Assembly (NCBI RefSeq): GCF_001513955.1
Contig: NZ_KQ948153.1
Location: 348,575-412,574 of the forward strand
Source: Streptomyces pseudovenezuelae
Lineage (GTDB): Bacteria > Actinomycetota > Actinomycetes > Streptomycetales > Streptomycetaceae
Direction: 5' to 3'
Length of the DNA: 64,000 nucleotides
Position 1 is the first letter of the stretch; every line of letters starts with the position of its first letter. This document shows positions 10,013 to 18,333 of the stretch, piece by piece. A program made the translations under genes and the position numbers. The notes below the pieces were generated by a model. That model saw only the letters and a program-made list of their open reading frames with translations, was not told where the DNA came from and did not search any database.

Positions 10013-10915
10013 TCACTCCTCGACGGTCAGGCCCTTGCGCAGTCGTACGAGAGTCCGCGACAGCAGTCGCGAGACATGCATCTGCGAGATCCCGAGCTCG
10101 TCGCCGATCTCCGACTGGGTCATGCCCGCGACGAAGCGCAGCGAGAGGATCTGGCGGTCCCGGGAGGGAAGTTCGGCGATCAGCGGCTTCAGGGACTCGA
10201 CGTACTCGATGCCCTCCAGCCCGTGGTCCTCGTAACCGATCCGGTCGGCCAGCGCGCCCTCGGAGTCGTCCTCCTCCGGCTGGGCGTCCAGCGAGGAGGC
10301 GGTGTAGGCGTTGGACGCCGCCATGCCCTCGACGACCTCCTCCTTCGACAGCCCGAGGCGTTCGGCGAGCTCGGCCACGGTGGGGGCGCGGTCGAGCTTC
10401 TGGGCCAGTTCGTCGCCGGCCTTGGCCAGGTCGAGCCGGAGCTCCTGGAGGCGGCGCGGCACCCGCACGGACCAGGACGTGTCGCGGAAGAAACGCTTGA
10501 TCTCGCCCACGATGGTTGGCATCGCGAAGGTGGGGAACTCCACACCCCTGCTGAGCTCGAAGCGGTCGATCGCCTTGATCAGGCCGATGGTGCCGACCTG
10601 GATGATGTCCTCCATCGGCTCACTGCGGGAGCGGAACCGGGAGGCGGCGAACTTGACCAGCGCGAGGTTCAGTTCGACGAGCGTGTTGCGGACGTACGAG
10701 TACTCGTGCGTGCCTTCCTCCAGCGACTCCAGCCGCGCGAAGAGGGTTTTGGAGAGGGCGCGCGCGTCGACGGCCCCCACCTCTTCGAAGGGCGGGATGT
10801 CCGGAAGCCCGGCGAGCACATCGCCTTCGCTGTCCTGCTCGATGGGATTCAGATGTTCCGGGGGGGATGTCGACGTCGCCTGATGGGTATGCGAGGCGTC
10901 GAGCCGGGGTGACAT
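10013..10915 (-). CDS. sigI: SigB/SigF-family alternative sigma factor (SigI type)
   Basis: A 300-residue RNA polymerase sigma factor of the stress/sporulation (SigB/SigF/SigG) group. Region 2 has NLALVKFAASRF, EDIIQVGTIGLIKAIDRFE and GVEFPTFAMPTIVGEIKRFF. Region 3 begins RDTSWSVRVPRRLQEL. Region 4 has LPSRDRQILSLRFVAGMTQSEIGDELGISQMHVSRL. I place the start at ATG 10915, with GGAGG five bases upstream, rather than the in-frame ATG at 10939. It is divergent from an anti-sigma-antagonist and an RsbW-like kinase, which probably control it by partner switching. The sigI name is by position and resemblance to S. coelicolor. Confidence 0.85.
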   Translation of the reverse strand: MSPRLDASHTHQATSTSPPEHLNPIEQDSEGDVLAGLPDIPPFEEVGAVDARALSKTLFARLESLEEGTHEYSYVRNTLVELNLALVKFAASRFRSRSEPMEDIIQVGTIGLIKAIDRFELSRGVEFPTFAMPTIVGEIKRFFRDTSWSVRVPRRLQELRLDLAKAGDELAQKLDRAPTVAELAERLGLSKEEVVEGMAASNAYTASSLDAQPEEDDSEGALADRIGYEDHGLEGIEYVESLKPLIAELPSRDRQILSLRFVAGMTQSEIGDELGISQMHVSRLLSRTLVRLRKGLTVEE

Positions 10916-11165
10916 GATGTCCTCCATCGTTCTCGGCATAAGGCTGCCGAAGCCAGTTCGTGCACTGCGGTGTGCGGCGCCTCCAAAGCCGGCCGTGTCG
11001 AGTTCGTGTCTCTACTAGCCCTACCCGGTTTCCCGACACGACCGCAAGTGTGATCTGTGCGGTTATGTCCGTTTGCGTGTGATTGTTCGGGTGTCGGAGG
11101 GTGTGGAGAAGGCGTAGTGTTCGAGGGCGTCATCAGCAGCCACGACGTCGGGAGAGAGAGACGGC

Positions 11166-11546
11166 ATGGACCGCGGGACGGTCGGCAGCGCACAGTCTGG
11201 CCGGCTTCTGGTTGAGGTGCGGCAAGAGGGCTCAAGCGCCGTCGTGACTCCAGCAGGTGAGTTGGATCACCACACGGCCGATTTGTTGCGTGAGCCACTC
11301 GAGGAGTGCCTCGCCAAGGGGAAGAGCCGGCTTGTCGTCGACTGCGCACGGCTGGAGTTCTGTGACTCCACCGGACTGAACGTGCTGCTGGGCGCACGGC
11401 TGAAGGCCGAGGCGGCGGGGGGTGGCGTACATCTTGCGGGCATGCTCCCGGTCGTGGCGCGGGTCTTCGAGATCACGGGGGCCGACGCGGTCTTCACCGT
11501 GCACGACACGCTGGAGGAGGCCCTGGCCGACGAGTCCGGCGACTGA
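11166..11546 (+). CDS. STAS-domain anti-sigma-factor antagonist
   Basis: A 126-residue cytosolic protein of the SpoIIAA/RsbV type. The STAS fold is clear: VVTPAGELDHHTADLLREPL, then RLVVDCARLEFCDSTGLNVLLG with the phosphorylatable serine of DSTGLN near residue 68. Unphosphorylated, such a protein binds the anti-sigma kinase and frees the sigma factor. It has a GGGAGAGAG ribosome site. It is divergent from sigI and 221 bases upstream of an RsbW-like gene, so the three probably form one partner-switching unit. Confidence 0.88.
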   Translation: MDRGTVGSAQSGRLLVEVRQEGSSAVVTPAGELDHHTADLLREPLEECLAKGKSRLVVDCARLEFCDSTGLNVLLGARLKAEAAGGGVHLAGMLPVVARVFEITGADAVFTVHDTLEEALADESGD

Positions 11547-11767
11547 GAGAGCGCGCCGGGCGGCGGCCGCGGCCCCGCTCGGGTCCCGTTCGTCTCGTTC
11601 GGCTGGTGTCCATCGGGTGTCACACCTCTCGTGGCGGACATACGTCACGAATGGAGGGGTGTTCTACCGGTCCGCTCGGGCAGGAGACATCCGTACTGAC
11701 TGTTCGGTGAGCGACCATGCAGTGACGTTTGAATCGTGAACCGGTGAATCGGTGAGGTGAAGCGCTG

Positions 11768-12262
11768 ATGAGCACCACCCGGCCCTACTCGCCGGGCGAC
11801 CGTGACCCGGAGCCGGGCGTGGAGCCCGGCGGCGAAGCCGAGGTGCCGACGGGACGGCAGGTCCGTCGGCTGAGCTTCGAGGGGGAGAGCGGAGTCGTCC
11901 CGCTCGCGCGCGACTTCACCCGGCAGGCGTTGTACGCGTGGGGGTGGTTGCCGGCGGCGTCCGCGGACCGGCGGGCCGTGACGGAGGACGTCCTGCTGGT
12001 CGTCTCCGAGCTGGTGACGAACGCCTGTCTCCACGCGGACGGCCCGGACCAGCTGTGGATCGCCTGCGACAACAAGGTGATCCGCGTCGAGGTCTCGGAC
12101 CGCGGGACCGGGCAGCCGGCGCCCCGCACCCCGCACCGAGCGGGGCGGCCCGGCGGCCACGGCATGTTCATCGTGCAGCGGCTCTGCCTGGACTGGGGAG
12201 TCGTCAGAACTCCCGGAGTGACGGGCAAGACCGTGTGGGCGGAGCTCGGCGCACCCGTCTAG
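11768..12262 (+). CDS. RsbW-like anti-sigma factor / serine kinase (HATPase_c_2)
   Basis: A 164-residue GHKL-ATPase protein. The N box is SELVTNACLHA (about residue 85), the G1 box VSDRGTGQP and the G2 box GGHGMFIVQRL. Such proteins bind a SigB/SigF-type sigma factor and phosphorylate the STAS antagonist at its serine. An acidic, Pro-rich tail of about 30 residues precedes the domain. The start ATG follows GAGGTGAAG. The likely partners are the adjacent STAS protein and SigI, but Streptomyces has many such kinases and cross-talk is possible. Confidence 0.85.
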   Translation: MSTTRPYSPGDRDPEPGVEPGGEAEVPTGRQVRRLSFEGESGVVPLARDFTRQALYAWGWLPAASADRRAVTEDVLLVVSELVTNACLHADGPDQLWIACDNKVIRVEVSDRGTGQPAPRTPHRAGRPGGHGMFIVQRLCLDWGVVRTPGVTGKTVWAELGAPV

Positions 12263-12426
12263 CGTCCGTCCCGCGCTCCTGTGCTGGGATTCCCCGGTGT
12301 TCCCGGGGTGTTCCCCGCGCGTCCCCACAGTTCCGACACTTACTTTCTCTTCCTTCCTCCGGTGCCCCGGCGTACCTTGACGGCCGATCTGATGTGCCGT
12401 CAGGAACGAGTAAGGGGAGCGGAACC

Positions 12427-13125
12427 GTGTCGTACCCGAAACGAACCGCCGCGCTCGCGTCCGTCGCGGCTCTGGCCGGCTCGGCGGTGCTGATGGCCGC
12501 CCCCGCTGCCCGTGCCGAGGTCGTGAACGTCAACTACCAGTGCAAGACGCCGATCGGGGACAAGAGCGCCGTCTCGCCCATCGACATCAAGGGCGTCGAG
12601 AGCGGCGGCGGATACAAGATCACCATGTCGTGGCAGAAGGGCGTCTCGTCCAGCCCGGTCGATCTCGGCAAGGGCGCGATGAACCCGAGTGCCACCATCA
12701 GGCTGGGCGGCGCGGACAGCGGGACGATGAGTGTGACGGGTCCCGCCAACCAGGCGACCGTCCCCGCCAACACCCCCATCAAGATCAACGACCTGACCGG
12801 GACGTACACCCCGAAGAAGTCCGGCAAGGTCACCTTCACCGCAGGCGTGCTCACCATCAAGGCGCTCGGTACGACGACCACCTGCACGCCGACCAACAGC
12901 CCCGGTGCCTCGCTGACCCTGGACGTCACCGCCGCCTCGGGCTCCTCCGGCGGCACCGGGAGCGACAGCGGCAGCGACGGCGATTCCGCCGCCCCCCTTC
13001 CGCAGACCGGCCCCGAGGACTCGGCCATCGCCCTCGGCACGCTCGGCGGCACGGTGCTGCTCGCGGGCGCTGCGGGCACGCTGTGGCTGACCCGGCGCAA
13101 CCAGGCGGCCCGCGTGCGCCGCTGA
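12427..13125 (+). CDS. Secreted surface protein with LPQTG sortase signal
   Basis: A 232-residue exported protein. A signal peptide ends at about PAARAE. One beta-rich domain of about 125 residues is bracketed by two cysteines (YQCKTP near 40, TTCTP near 155). A Ser/Gly/Asp linker follows, then LPQTG at about 191, a hydrophobic segment and a basic tail (TRRNQAARVRR): a complete cell-wall sorting signal. The domain is clearly related to the second domain of the LAATG protein two genes downstream, sharing LGGAD, LTGTY and ALGTTTTC. The start is GTG with AGGGGAG upstream. Function unknown. Confidence 0.8.
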   Translation: MSYPKRTAALASVAALAGSAVLMAAPAARAEVVNVNYQCKTPIGDKSAVSPIDIKGVESGGGYKITMSWQKGVSSSPVDLGKGAMNPSATIRLGGADSGTMSVTGPANQATVPANTPIKINDLTGTYTPKKSGKVTFTAGVLTIKALGTTTTCTPTNSPGASLTLDVTAASGSSGGTGSDSGSDGDSAAPLPQTGPEDSAIALGTLGGTVLLAGAAGTLWLTRRNQAARVRR

Positions 13126-13333
13126 GCGGCCGGTTCGCTCTCGTACGACTGCTGGAGCCGCCCATGCCGCCCATGCCGCCGATGCCGTCCACCGCCCGCG
13201 TCCGGCCTGCGCCGATGCCGCCGGCCCGTGCCGCGTCCGTGCCCGCGTCGGGGCCCGGCTCCACGCCTGAACCGGTGCCTGAACCCGTGCCCGAGTCCCC
13301 TTGTAGGCAAGCCGAGTTGACGGGAGCGACGAC
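13126..13333. other. Intergenic region with CCCATGCCGC iterations, no convincing gene
   Basis: 208 bases. Near 13162-13185 the triplet pair ATGCCG is repeated, giving an open frame of 57 codons (MPPMPPMPS...) from 13164 that runs into the next gene. I see no ribosome site for it, and its Pro/Glu/Val repeats look like drift. Its end carries the GGGAGCGAC ribosome site for the gene at 13334. Confidence 0.4.
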
Positions 13334-14425
13334 GTGAGCCGGAGCGGCGAGGTGCGGTGGGCGGCGATGGTGGCGGTGCTCGCGCTGCTGCTCGGGCCGC
13401 TGGCGGGGACGGCGGCCGCGGCCGACGGGCCGACCGTGAAACTGTCCAAGTCCCAGGCGGGGACCGGCGGTTCCATCACGGTGAGCGGCAGCGGGTGGGG
13501 GGCGCGGGCGCTGCTGATGATCCTGGTCTGCGGACAGGCGGTGCCCGCGCGCGGGGTCCCCGGGGGCACCAACTCCTGTGCCAACGCGGACGGCCGAGCC
13601 GTCACCACGGACGCGAAGGGGCGCTTCAGCAGGAAACTGCCCGTCGCCGAGCCGCCGGTGCCCTGCCCCTGTGTGGTGCACGTGGCCACGGTGACCGGGG
13701 CGAAGGCCGAGGCCGACGCGATCTTCCAGGTGGCCGGCCACGCCGTGGAGCCGCTGCCCGCCGAGACGGGCGGCGGGCGGCTGTCCGTCCTCACCGACAC
13801 CCGGCTCGACGGCTCCGGGGGCCTGCTGACCTGGTTCGGGGCACCGCCCGCCCGCACCCTCGCCTTCACCGTCGGAAACGTCGGCACCTCCGCCGTCAGG
13901 AACCCGGTCTTCCAGGTGGGCACCGCGCACGGCGTGTTCGCCCCGCAGTGGGAGGACCAGCAGTGGCGCGGCACGATCCGGCCCGGCGGGAAGGCGCGGA
14001 TCGAACTGCCCGTCGAGCTCACGGGCGGCGCGCACGGCGAGTACACGGTGTCGCTGAAGTACGGCGGCAAGGTGCTGGCCGAGCAGCCCTGGGGCGTGGG
14101 CCGGCCCTGGGGCGTGACGCTGTTCTGGGTCCTGGTCTGCCTGGTCGTGCCGGCGGCGCTGTTCCGTATCGGCATGGCGGTGGTGGACCGGGTACGGCCA
14201 CGGCCCGCCGGAGGCATCCGGCACCGCGGACTGCGGCTGCCCGAACTCGCCCTGCGCCTGCCGGGGTTCAAGCCCTCCACGGCGGCGCACGCGGCCCCTG
14301 TGACGTCCACCCTGCCGTGGTTCACCCCGGACGCCGATCCGGGCGCGGCCGGTGGCCGGCTCTCCGCACCGCACGACGACAGCCCGACGAGTCCCACGAC
14401 TCCCACCAGAGAGGGTTCCACGTGA
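13334..14425 (+). CDS. Exported membrane-anchored protein with Ig-like domains
   Basis: A 363-residue protein with a signal peptide (cleavage near AAAADG) and an Ig-like beta domain opening VKLSKSQAGTGGSITVSGSGWG, a pattern shared with neocarzinostatin-type folds. It has four cysteines in the first domain. A second beta-domain lies around residues 145-250, then a membrane helix (WGVTLFWVLVCLVVPAALF, about 258-276), a basic stretch and a Pro/Thr-rich cytosolic tail. It lies between two sortase-substrate genes; its stop overlaps the GTG of the next (GTGA). A role as their membrane-held partner is an inference. Confidence 0.72.
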   Translation: MSRSGEVRWAAMVAVLALLLGPLAGTAAAADGPTVKLSKSQAGTGGSITVSGSGWGARALLMILVCGQAVPARGVPGGTNSCANADGRAVTTDAKGRFSRKLPVAEPPVPCPCVVHVATVTGAKAEADAIFQVAGHAVEPLPAETGGGRLSVLTDTRLDGSGGLLTWFGAPPARTLAFTVGNVGTSAVRNPVFQVGTAHGVFAPQWEDQQWRGTIRPGGKARIELPVELTGGAHGEYTVSLKYGGKVLAEQPWGVGRPWGVTLFWVLVCLVVPAALFRIGMAVVDRVRPRPAGGIRHRGLRLPELALRLPGFKPSTAAHAAPVTSTLPWFTPDADPGAAGGRLSAPHDDSPTSPTTPTREGST

Positions 14426-15744
14426 GCATGCGAAGGAGAGTCCCACCAGCCGGCGGGCCGAGACGAGCGGGCGCGGCCGGTGCGGCGCTGGTGCTGGCAG
14501 GGGCGGGCCTGGTGCTCGGCCTCGCCGCCGGACCCGCCCAGGCCGCGGAGGTGTCGTTCGCGACCCGGTGTGTGCCGCCCGCCGGCGTCGGCCTCGATCC
14601 CGTCGACGGCACCACCAAGGTCGAGATCACCGCGCCGGCCGGCGCGAAGGTCGGCGACGAGGTCGACGTGGTGTGGAAGTTCACCCAGGCCGCCTCCAAG
14701 AACCCGAACATCATCGATCTGCCGGCGAACTCGGTCCAGCCGACCGGCACGCTGAAGGTCACCGGCGCGCAGAGCACCGACCTCGCGATGACCGGTCCGC
14801 GCGAGAACCCGGCCATCCCCAAGGGCGGCGACATGGTGCTGTCCGACATGAAGGGCACGCTGAAGCTGACGGCGGCCGGGAAGGTCACGCTGACGCCGGG
14901 CGCCTACACGGTGAACGCGATGGGGACGAACACGGTGTGCACGCCGACGCAGACGGTGCCGGCGGCGGGGACGGTCCAGGTGGCGGAGGGGAACGGTTCG
15001 TCGACACCGACACCGACACAGACACCGACCTCGGAGCCCACGGACAGCGCCACCCCCACCCCGACCGGCACGCCGAGTCCGACGCCGAGCCCGACCACGT
15101 CCTCGGACGACGGGCAGACCGACTTCACCGGCAAGGCGGTCGACATCCCCTACACCTGCCAGTCGCCCCTCGGCGAGAAGAAGGCCACCTCGTCGATCCA
15201 GATCAACGCCAAGAAGAACGGCGGCAGTTACGGCATCACCGTGCAGTTCAAGAACTCCCCGATGGACAGCCCCGCGGACATCCCCGCGGACTCCGTGAAG
15301 CCCTCCATGCAGGTCACCCTGGGCGGCGCCGACACGGGCTCGGTCGCGGTCGAGGGACCCACCAACTCGGGGCCCATCAAGTCCGGTGACCCCATCGAGA
15401 TCCCCGACATGACGGGCACGTACAAGCCGGGGGCGACGGGTGAGTCGACACTGTCACCGGGTGTCCTGACGATCGAGGCGCTGGGCACGACCACGACCTG
15501 CAAGCCGGACAGCACAGCGGTCTCCCTGACCCTGACCACCGAGGAGCAGGAGGGCGGCGCCTCGGGCGGTTCGTCCGGCTCGGGCGGGACGAGCGGCACG
15601 GGCGGCTCCTCGACGAGCGGCGGCCTGGCGGCCACGGGCGCGGACGACCACGCGGCCCTGAAGGCCCTGGGCCTGGTGGCGGGGACGGCGGTGCTGCTGG
15701 GCGGCGCGGTGTTCACGTTCATGCCCGGGCGCAGGAGGCTCTGA
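14422..15744 (+). CDS. Two-domain surface protein with LAATG sortase signal
   Basis: A 440-residue exported protein: a signal peptide ending near AQAAE, a first beta-domain (about 45-185), a Thr/Pro repeat linker, a second beta-domain (about 240-375), then a Gly/Ser/Thr linker, LAATG at about 402, a hydrophobic helix and GRRRL. LAxTG is the class E sortase signal used by Streptomyces chaplins. The second domain matches the LPQTG protein upstream (YTCQSP, LGGADTG, MTGTY, ALGTTTTC). GTG 14422 overlaps the upstream stop; ATG 14428 is the alternative. No sortase gene is in the window. Confidence 0.82.
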   Translation: MSMRRRVPPAGGPRRAGAAGAALVLAGAGLVLGLAAGPAQAAEVSFATRCVPPAGVGLDPVDGTTKVEITAPAGAKVGDEVDVVWKFTQAASKNPNIIDLPANSVQPTGTLKVTGAQSTDLAMTGPRENPAIPKGGDMVLSDMKGTLKLTAAGKVTLTPGAYTVNAMGTNTVCTPTQTVPAAGTVQVAEGNGSSTPTPTQTPTSEPTDSATPTPTGTPSPTPSPTTSSDDGQTDFTGKAVDIPYTCQSPLGEKKATSSIQINAKKNGGSYGITVQFKNSPMDSPADIPADSVKPSMQVTLGGADTGSVAVEGPTNSGPIKSGDPIEIPDMTGTYKPGATGESTLSPGVLTIEALGTTTTCKPDSTAVSLTLTTEEQEGGASGGSSGSGGTSGTGGSSTSGGLAATGADDHAALKALGLVAGTAVLLGGAVFTFMPGRRRL

Positions 15745-15770
15745 GAGCGCAGGGTACGGCGACGGCGGGA

Positions 15771-15820
15771 AAACGGACGGGGCGTCGGGATCCACCAGGA
15801 TCCCGGCGCCCCGTCCGTTT
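15771..15820. terminator. Bidirectional terminator between convergent genes
   Basis: AAACGGACGGGGCG and CGCCCCGTCCGTTT form the outer stem. GGGATCC/GGATCCC extends it inward around an ACCA loop, with one mismatched position between the two parts. A-run on the left and T-run on the right make it work for both the surface-protein operon and the peptide transporter. Confidence 0.85.
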
Positions 15821-15834
15821 CGGCGCTCGTAGGT

Positions 15835-17331
15835 TCAGCGCACGCTGCCCATGAGCTCCTTGACCCGGTTGCGGTACATCCACACCGCGAGACCGGCGAG
15901 AACGGCCAGCGTCGCCTCCAGGGCGACGATCCCGGTCTTGTTGAGGTCGACCCCGGCGATGGAGAGCAACCCGGTCGTCGCGTCACCCGCAGTGACCGCG
16001 AGGAACCACACGCCCATCATCTGCGAGGCGTACTTCGCGGGGGCCATCTTCGTGGTCACCGACAGACCCACCGGCGACAGCAGCAGCTCACCCACGGTCT
16101 GCACGAAGTAGATCGCGACCAGCCACAGCGCGGCGGCCTTGTGGCCCCCGTCCGCGATGGCCAGCGGCGCGAGGAACAGGAAGAAGGACGCGCCCACGAG
16201 CACCAGGCCCGAGGCGAACTTCACGGCCGTGCTCGGCTCCTTGCCCCGCCGGTTCAGCGCCAGCCAGAACCAGGCGAAGACCGGGGCCAGGGCCATGATG
16301 AGGACGGGGTTGACCGACTGGTACCAGGAGACCGGGAACGTCCAGCCGAGGACGCTGTTCTCGGCGGAGGAGTCCGCGAAGATCGACAGGGTCGAGCCGC
16401 CCTGGTCGTAGATCATCCAGAACACGGCCGCGGCGACGAAGAACCAGATGTACGCGGACATCGACTTCTGCTCGGTGCGGTCCAGTTCCCTGTCCCGCTT
16501 GATGTTGACCAGGACCATCACCGGGATGATCACGCCGAGCAGGGTCAGCGGGACCAGGATCCAGTTCAGCGTGTAGTGGCCGGAGAAGCCGACGATCGTG
16601 TAGAAGACGACGGCGATGCCGGCCCAGATCGCGGCCTTGCGCAGGGTGGAGGACTTCTCCGCGTCGGACAGCGGCGTCGGGACGACGCTGGAGCGGTCGG
16701 CCAGATGGCGGCTGCCGATCAGGAACTGGGCCAGACCGATGGCCATGCCGACCGCGGCGAGCGCGAAGCCCAGGTGCCAGCTGACGTTCTCGCCGATGGT
16801 GCCGATGACCAGCGGGGCGGCGAAGGCACCGAGGTTGATGCCCATGTAGAAGACGGTGAAGCCGCCGTCGCGGCGGGCGTCGTCCGGGCCCTCGTAGAGG
16901 TGGCCGACCATCGTGGAGATGTTGGCCTTCAGCAGCCCGGAACCGATCGCGACCAGGCCGAGGCCGGCGTAGAAGGTGCCCGAGGAGGGCAGGGCCAGCG
17001 TGAGGTGACCGAGCATGATCACGGCACCGGCGACGGCGACGGTCTTGCGGGGACCCCATACGCGGTCGCCGAACCAGCCGCCCGGCATCGCGAGCAGGTA
17101 CACCAGCGACACGTACACGGAGTAGATCGCGGTCGCGGTCGCGGCGCTGAGGTGCAGGCCGCCCGGGGCGACGAGGTACAGCGGGAGCAGAGCCCTCATG
17201 CCGTAGTAGGAGAACCTCTCCCACATCTCGGTCATGAAGAGTGTGGCCAGTCCGCGGGGGTGGCCGAAGAAGGTCTTGTCGGAACCGGGGGTGCCCGGAG
17301 TCACCGAGTCCTTCGTCAGGCTGGACGCCAT
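15835..17331 (-). CDS. POT/PTR family proton-coupled di/tripeptide transporter
   Basis: A 498-residue integral membrane protein with about 14 hydrophobic helices. Family signatures are TEMWERFSYYGMRALLPLYL at the N-terminus and GGFTVFYMGINLGAF (PTR2 signature) at about residue 165. POT transporters import di- and tripeptides with protons, which fits the two dipeptidase-family genes 6-8 kb away. I place the start at ATG 17331, with AAGGAA upstream; the frame is open a further 25 codons. It is divergent from the two-component system. Confidence 0.9.
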   Translation of the reverse strand: MASSLTKDSVTPGTPGSDKTFFGHPRGLATLFMTEMWERFSYYGMRALLPLYLVAPGGLHLSAATATAIYSVYVSLVYLLAMPGGWFGDRVWGPRKTVAVAGAVIMLGHLTLALPSSGTFYAGLGLVAIGSGLLKANISTMVGHLYEGPDDARRDGGFTVFYMGINLGAFAAPLVIGTIGENVSWHLGFALAAVGMAIGLAQFLIGSRHLADRSSVVPTPLSDAEKSSTLRKAAIWAGIAVVFYTIVGFSGHYTLNWILVPLTLLGVIIPVMVLVNIKRDRELDRTEQKSMSAYIWFFVAAAVFWMIYDQGGSTLSIFADSSAENSVLGWTFPVSWYQSVNPVLIMALAPVFAWFWLALNRRGKEPSTAVKFASGLVLVGASFFLFLAPLAIADGGHKAAALWLVAIYFVQTVGELLLSPVGLSVTTKMAPAKYASQMMGVWFLAVTAGDATTGLLSIAGVDLNKTGIVALEATLAVLAGLAVWMYRNRVKELMGSVR

Positions 17332-17627
17332 GGTCGTTCCTTGCTGGTGGGGATTACCGCACACAAAAGAGACCTTCAGCGACGGATGCGCGCCAAAGGT
17401 CCCCACGATGCGACAGGCATTGATTCACCATACGACAGGATACTGACGGAAATGGAAGGACTTGAGAGCTGAATCACAGGTGGCCGTGGAACCGTACACC
17501 CGCTTTCTAAGGTCCCTACAGGATTGGCACCCCATAGTCACAGGTTCACACCAGATCCTTGAAAGGTAAGAACCACTGGGTCGTGATCACACCCCAGCAT
17601 CTGTCAAGAGCGGTCTACCATCAGCTC

Positions 17628-18305
17628 ATGACCCGTGTACTGCTCGCCGAGGACGATGCGTCCATTTCGGAGCCGCTGGCCCGCGCCCTGCGCCGGGAAG
17701 GGTACGAGGTCGAGGTGCGTGAGGACGGCCCCACCGCACTCGACGCCGGAATGCAGGGCGGCATCGACCTGGTCGTCCTCGACCTGGGTCTGCCCGGCAT
17801 GGACGGCCTCGAGGTGGCCCGCCGACTGCGCGCCGAGGGCCACGCGGTGCCGATCCTCATCCTGACCGCCCGCGCCGACGAGGTGGACACCGTCGTCGGA
17901 CTCGACGCGGGCGCCGACGACTACGTGACCAAGCCCTTCCGGCTCGCCGAGCTGCTCGCCCGGGTCCGGGCCCTGCTGCGGCGCGGGGCGGCCGAGCCCG
18001 CGCAGCCGCCGGCCACCCACGGGGTGCGGATCGACGTCGAGTCGCACCGCGCGTGGATGGGCGACGAGGAACTCCAGCTGACGGCGAAGGAGTTCGACCT
18101 GCTGCGGGTGCTGGTGCGGGACGCCGGACGCGTGGTGACCCGGGACCAGCTGATGCGCGAGGTCTGGGACACCACCTGGTGGTCGTCGACCAAGACGCTG
18201 GACATGCACATCTCGTGGCTCCGCAAGAAGCTCGGGGACGACGCGGCCAACCCGCGGTACATCGCGACGGTACGGGGAGTGGGCTTCCGCTTCGAGAAGA
18301 GCTGA
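17628..18305 (+). CDS. OmpR/PhoB-family response regulator
   Basis: A 225-residue regulator. The receiver has the acidic pair D9/D10, phospho-acceptor D52 in VVLDLGLPGMDG, T80 and K102 (VTKPF). The winged-helix DNA-binding domain begins near residue 135 and ends TLDMHISWLRKKLGDD...RYIATVRGVGFRFE. ATG 17628 fits the family start (TRVLLAEDD); an upstream in-frame ATG at 17559 would add 23 residues. It is 28 bases from the kinase gene and forms an operon with it. The target genes are not evident. Confidence 0.93.
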   Translation: MTRVLLAEDDASISEPLARALRREGYEVEVREDGPTALDAGMQGGIDLVVLDLGLPGMDGLEVARRLRAEGHAVPILILTARADEVDTVVGLDAGADDYVTKPFRLAELLARVRALLRRGAAEPAQPPATHGVRIDVESHRAWMGDEELQLTAKEFDLLRVLVRDAGRVVTRDQLMREVWDTTWWSSTKTLDMHISWLRKKLGDDAANPRYIATVRGVGFRFEKS

Positions 18306-18333
18306 ACCCCGTCCGCCTGGCAGGTAAGAGGAC

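Noticed and set aside
13164..13337. 57-codon frame starting with repeated Met-Pro-Pro
   Set aside because: No ribosome site and no known relative, and it runs into the next gene's start. Noted only as an intergenic oddity.
16141..17472. 443-codon plus-strand frame opposite the POT transporter
   Set aside because: Composition is typical of antisense frames (GDE/R-rich). The minus-strand frame has the PTR2 signatures.
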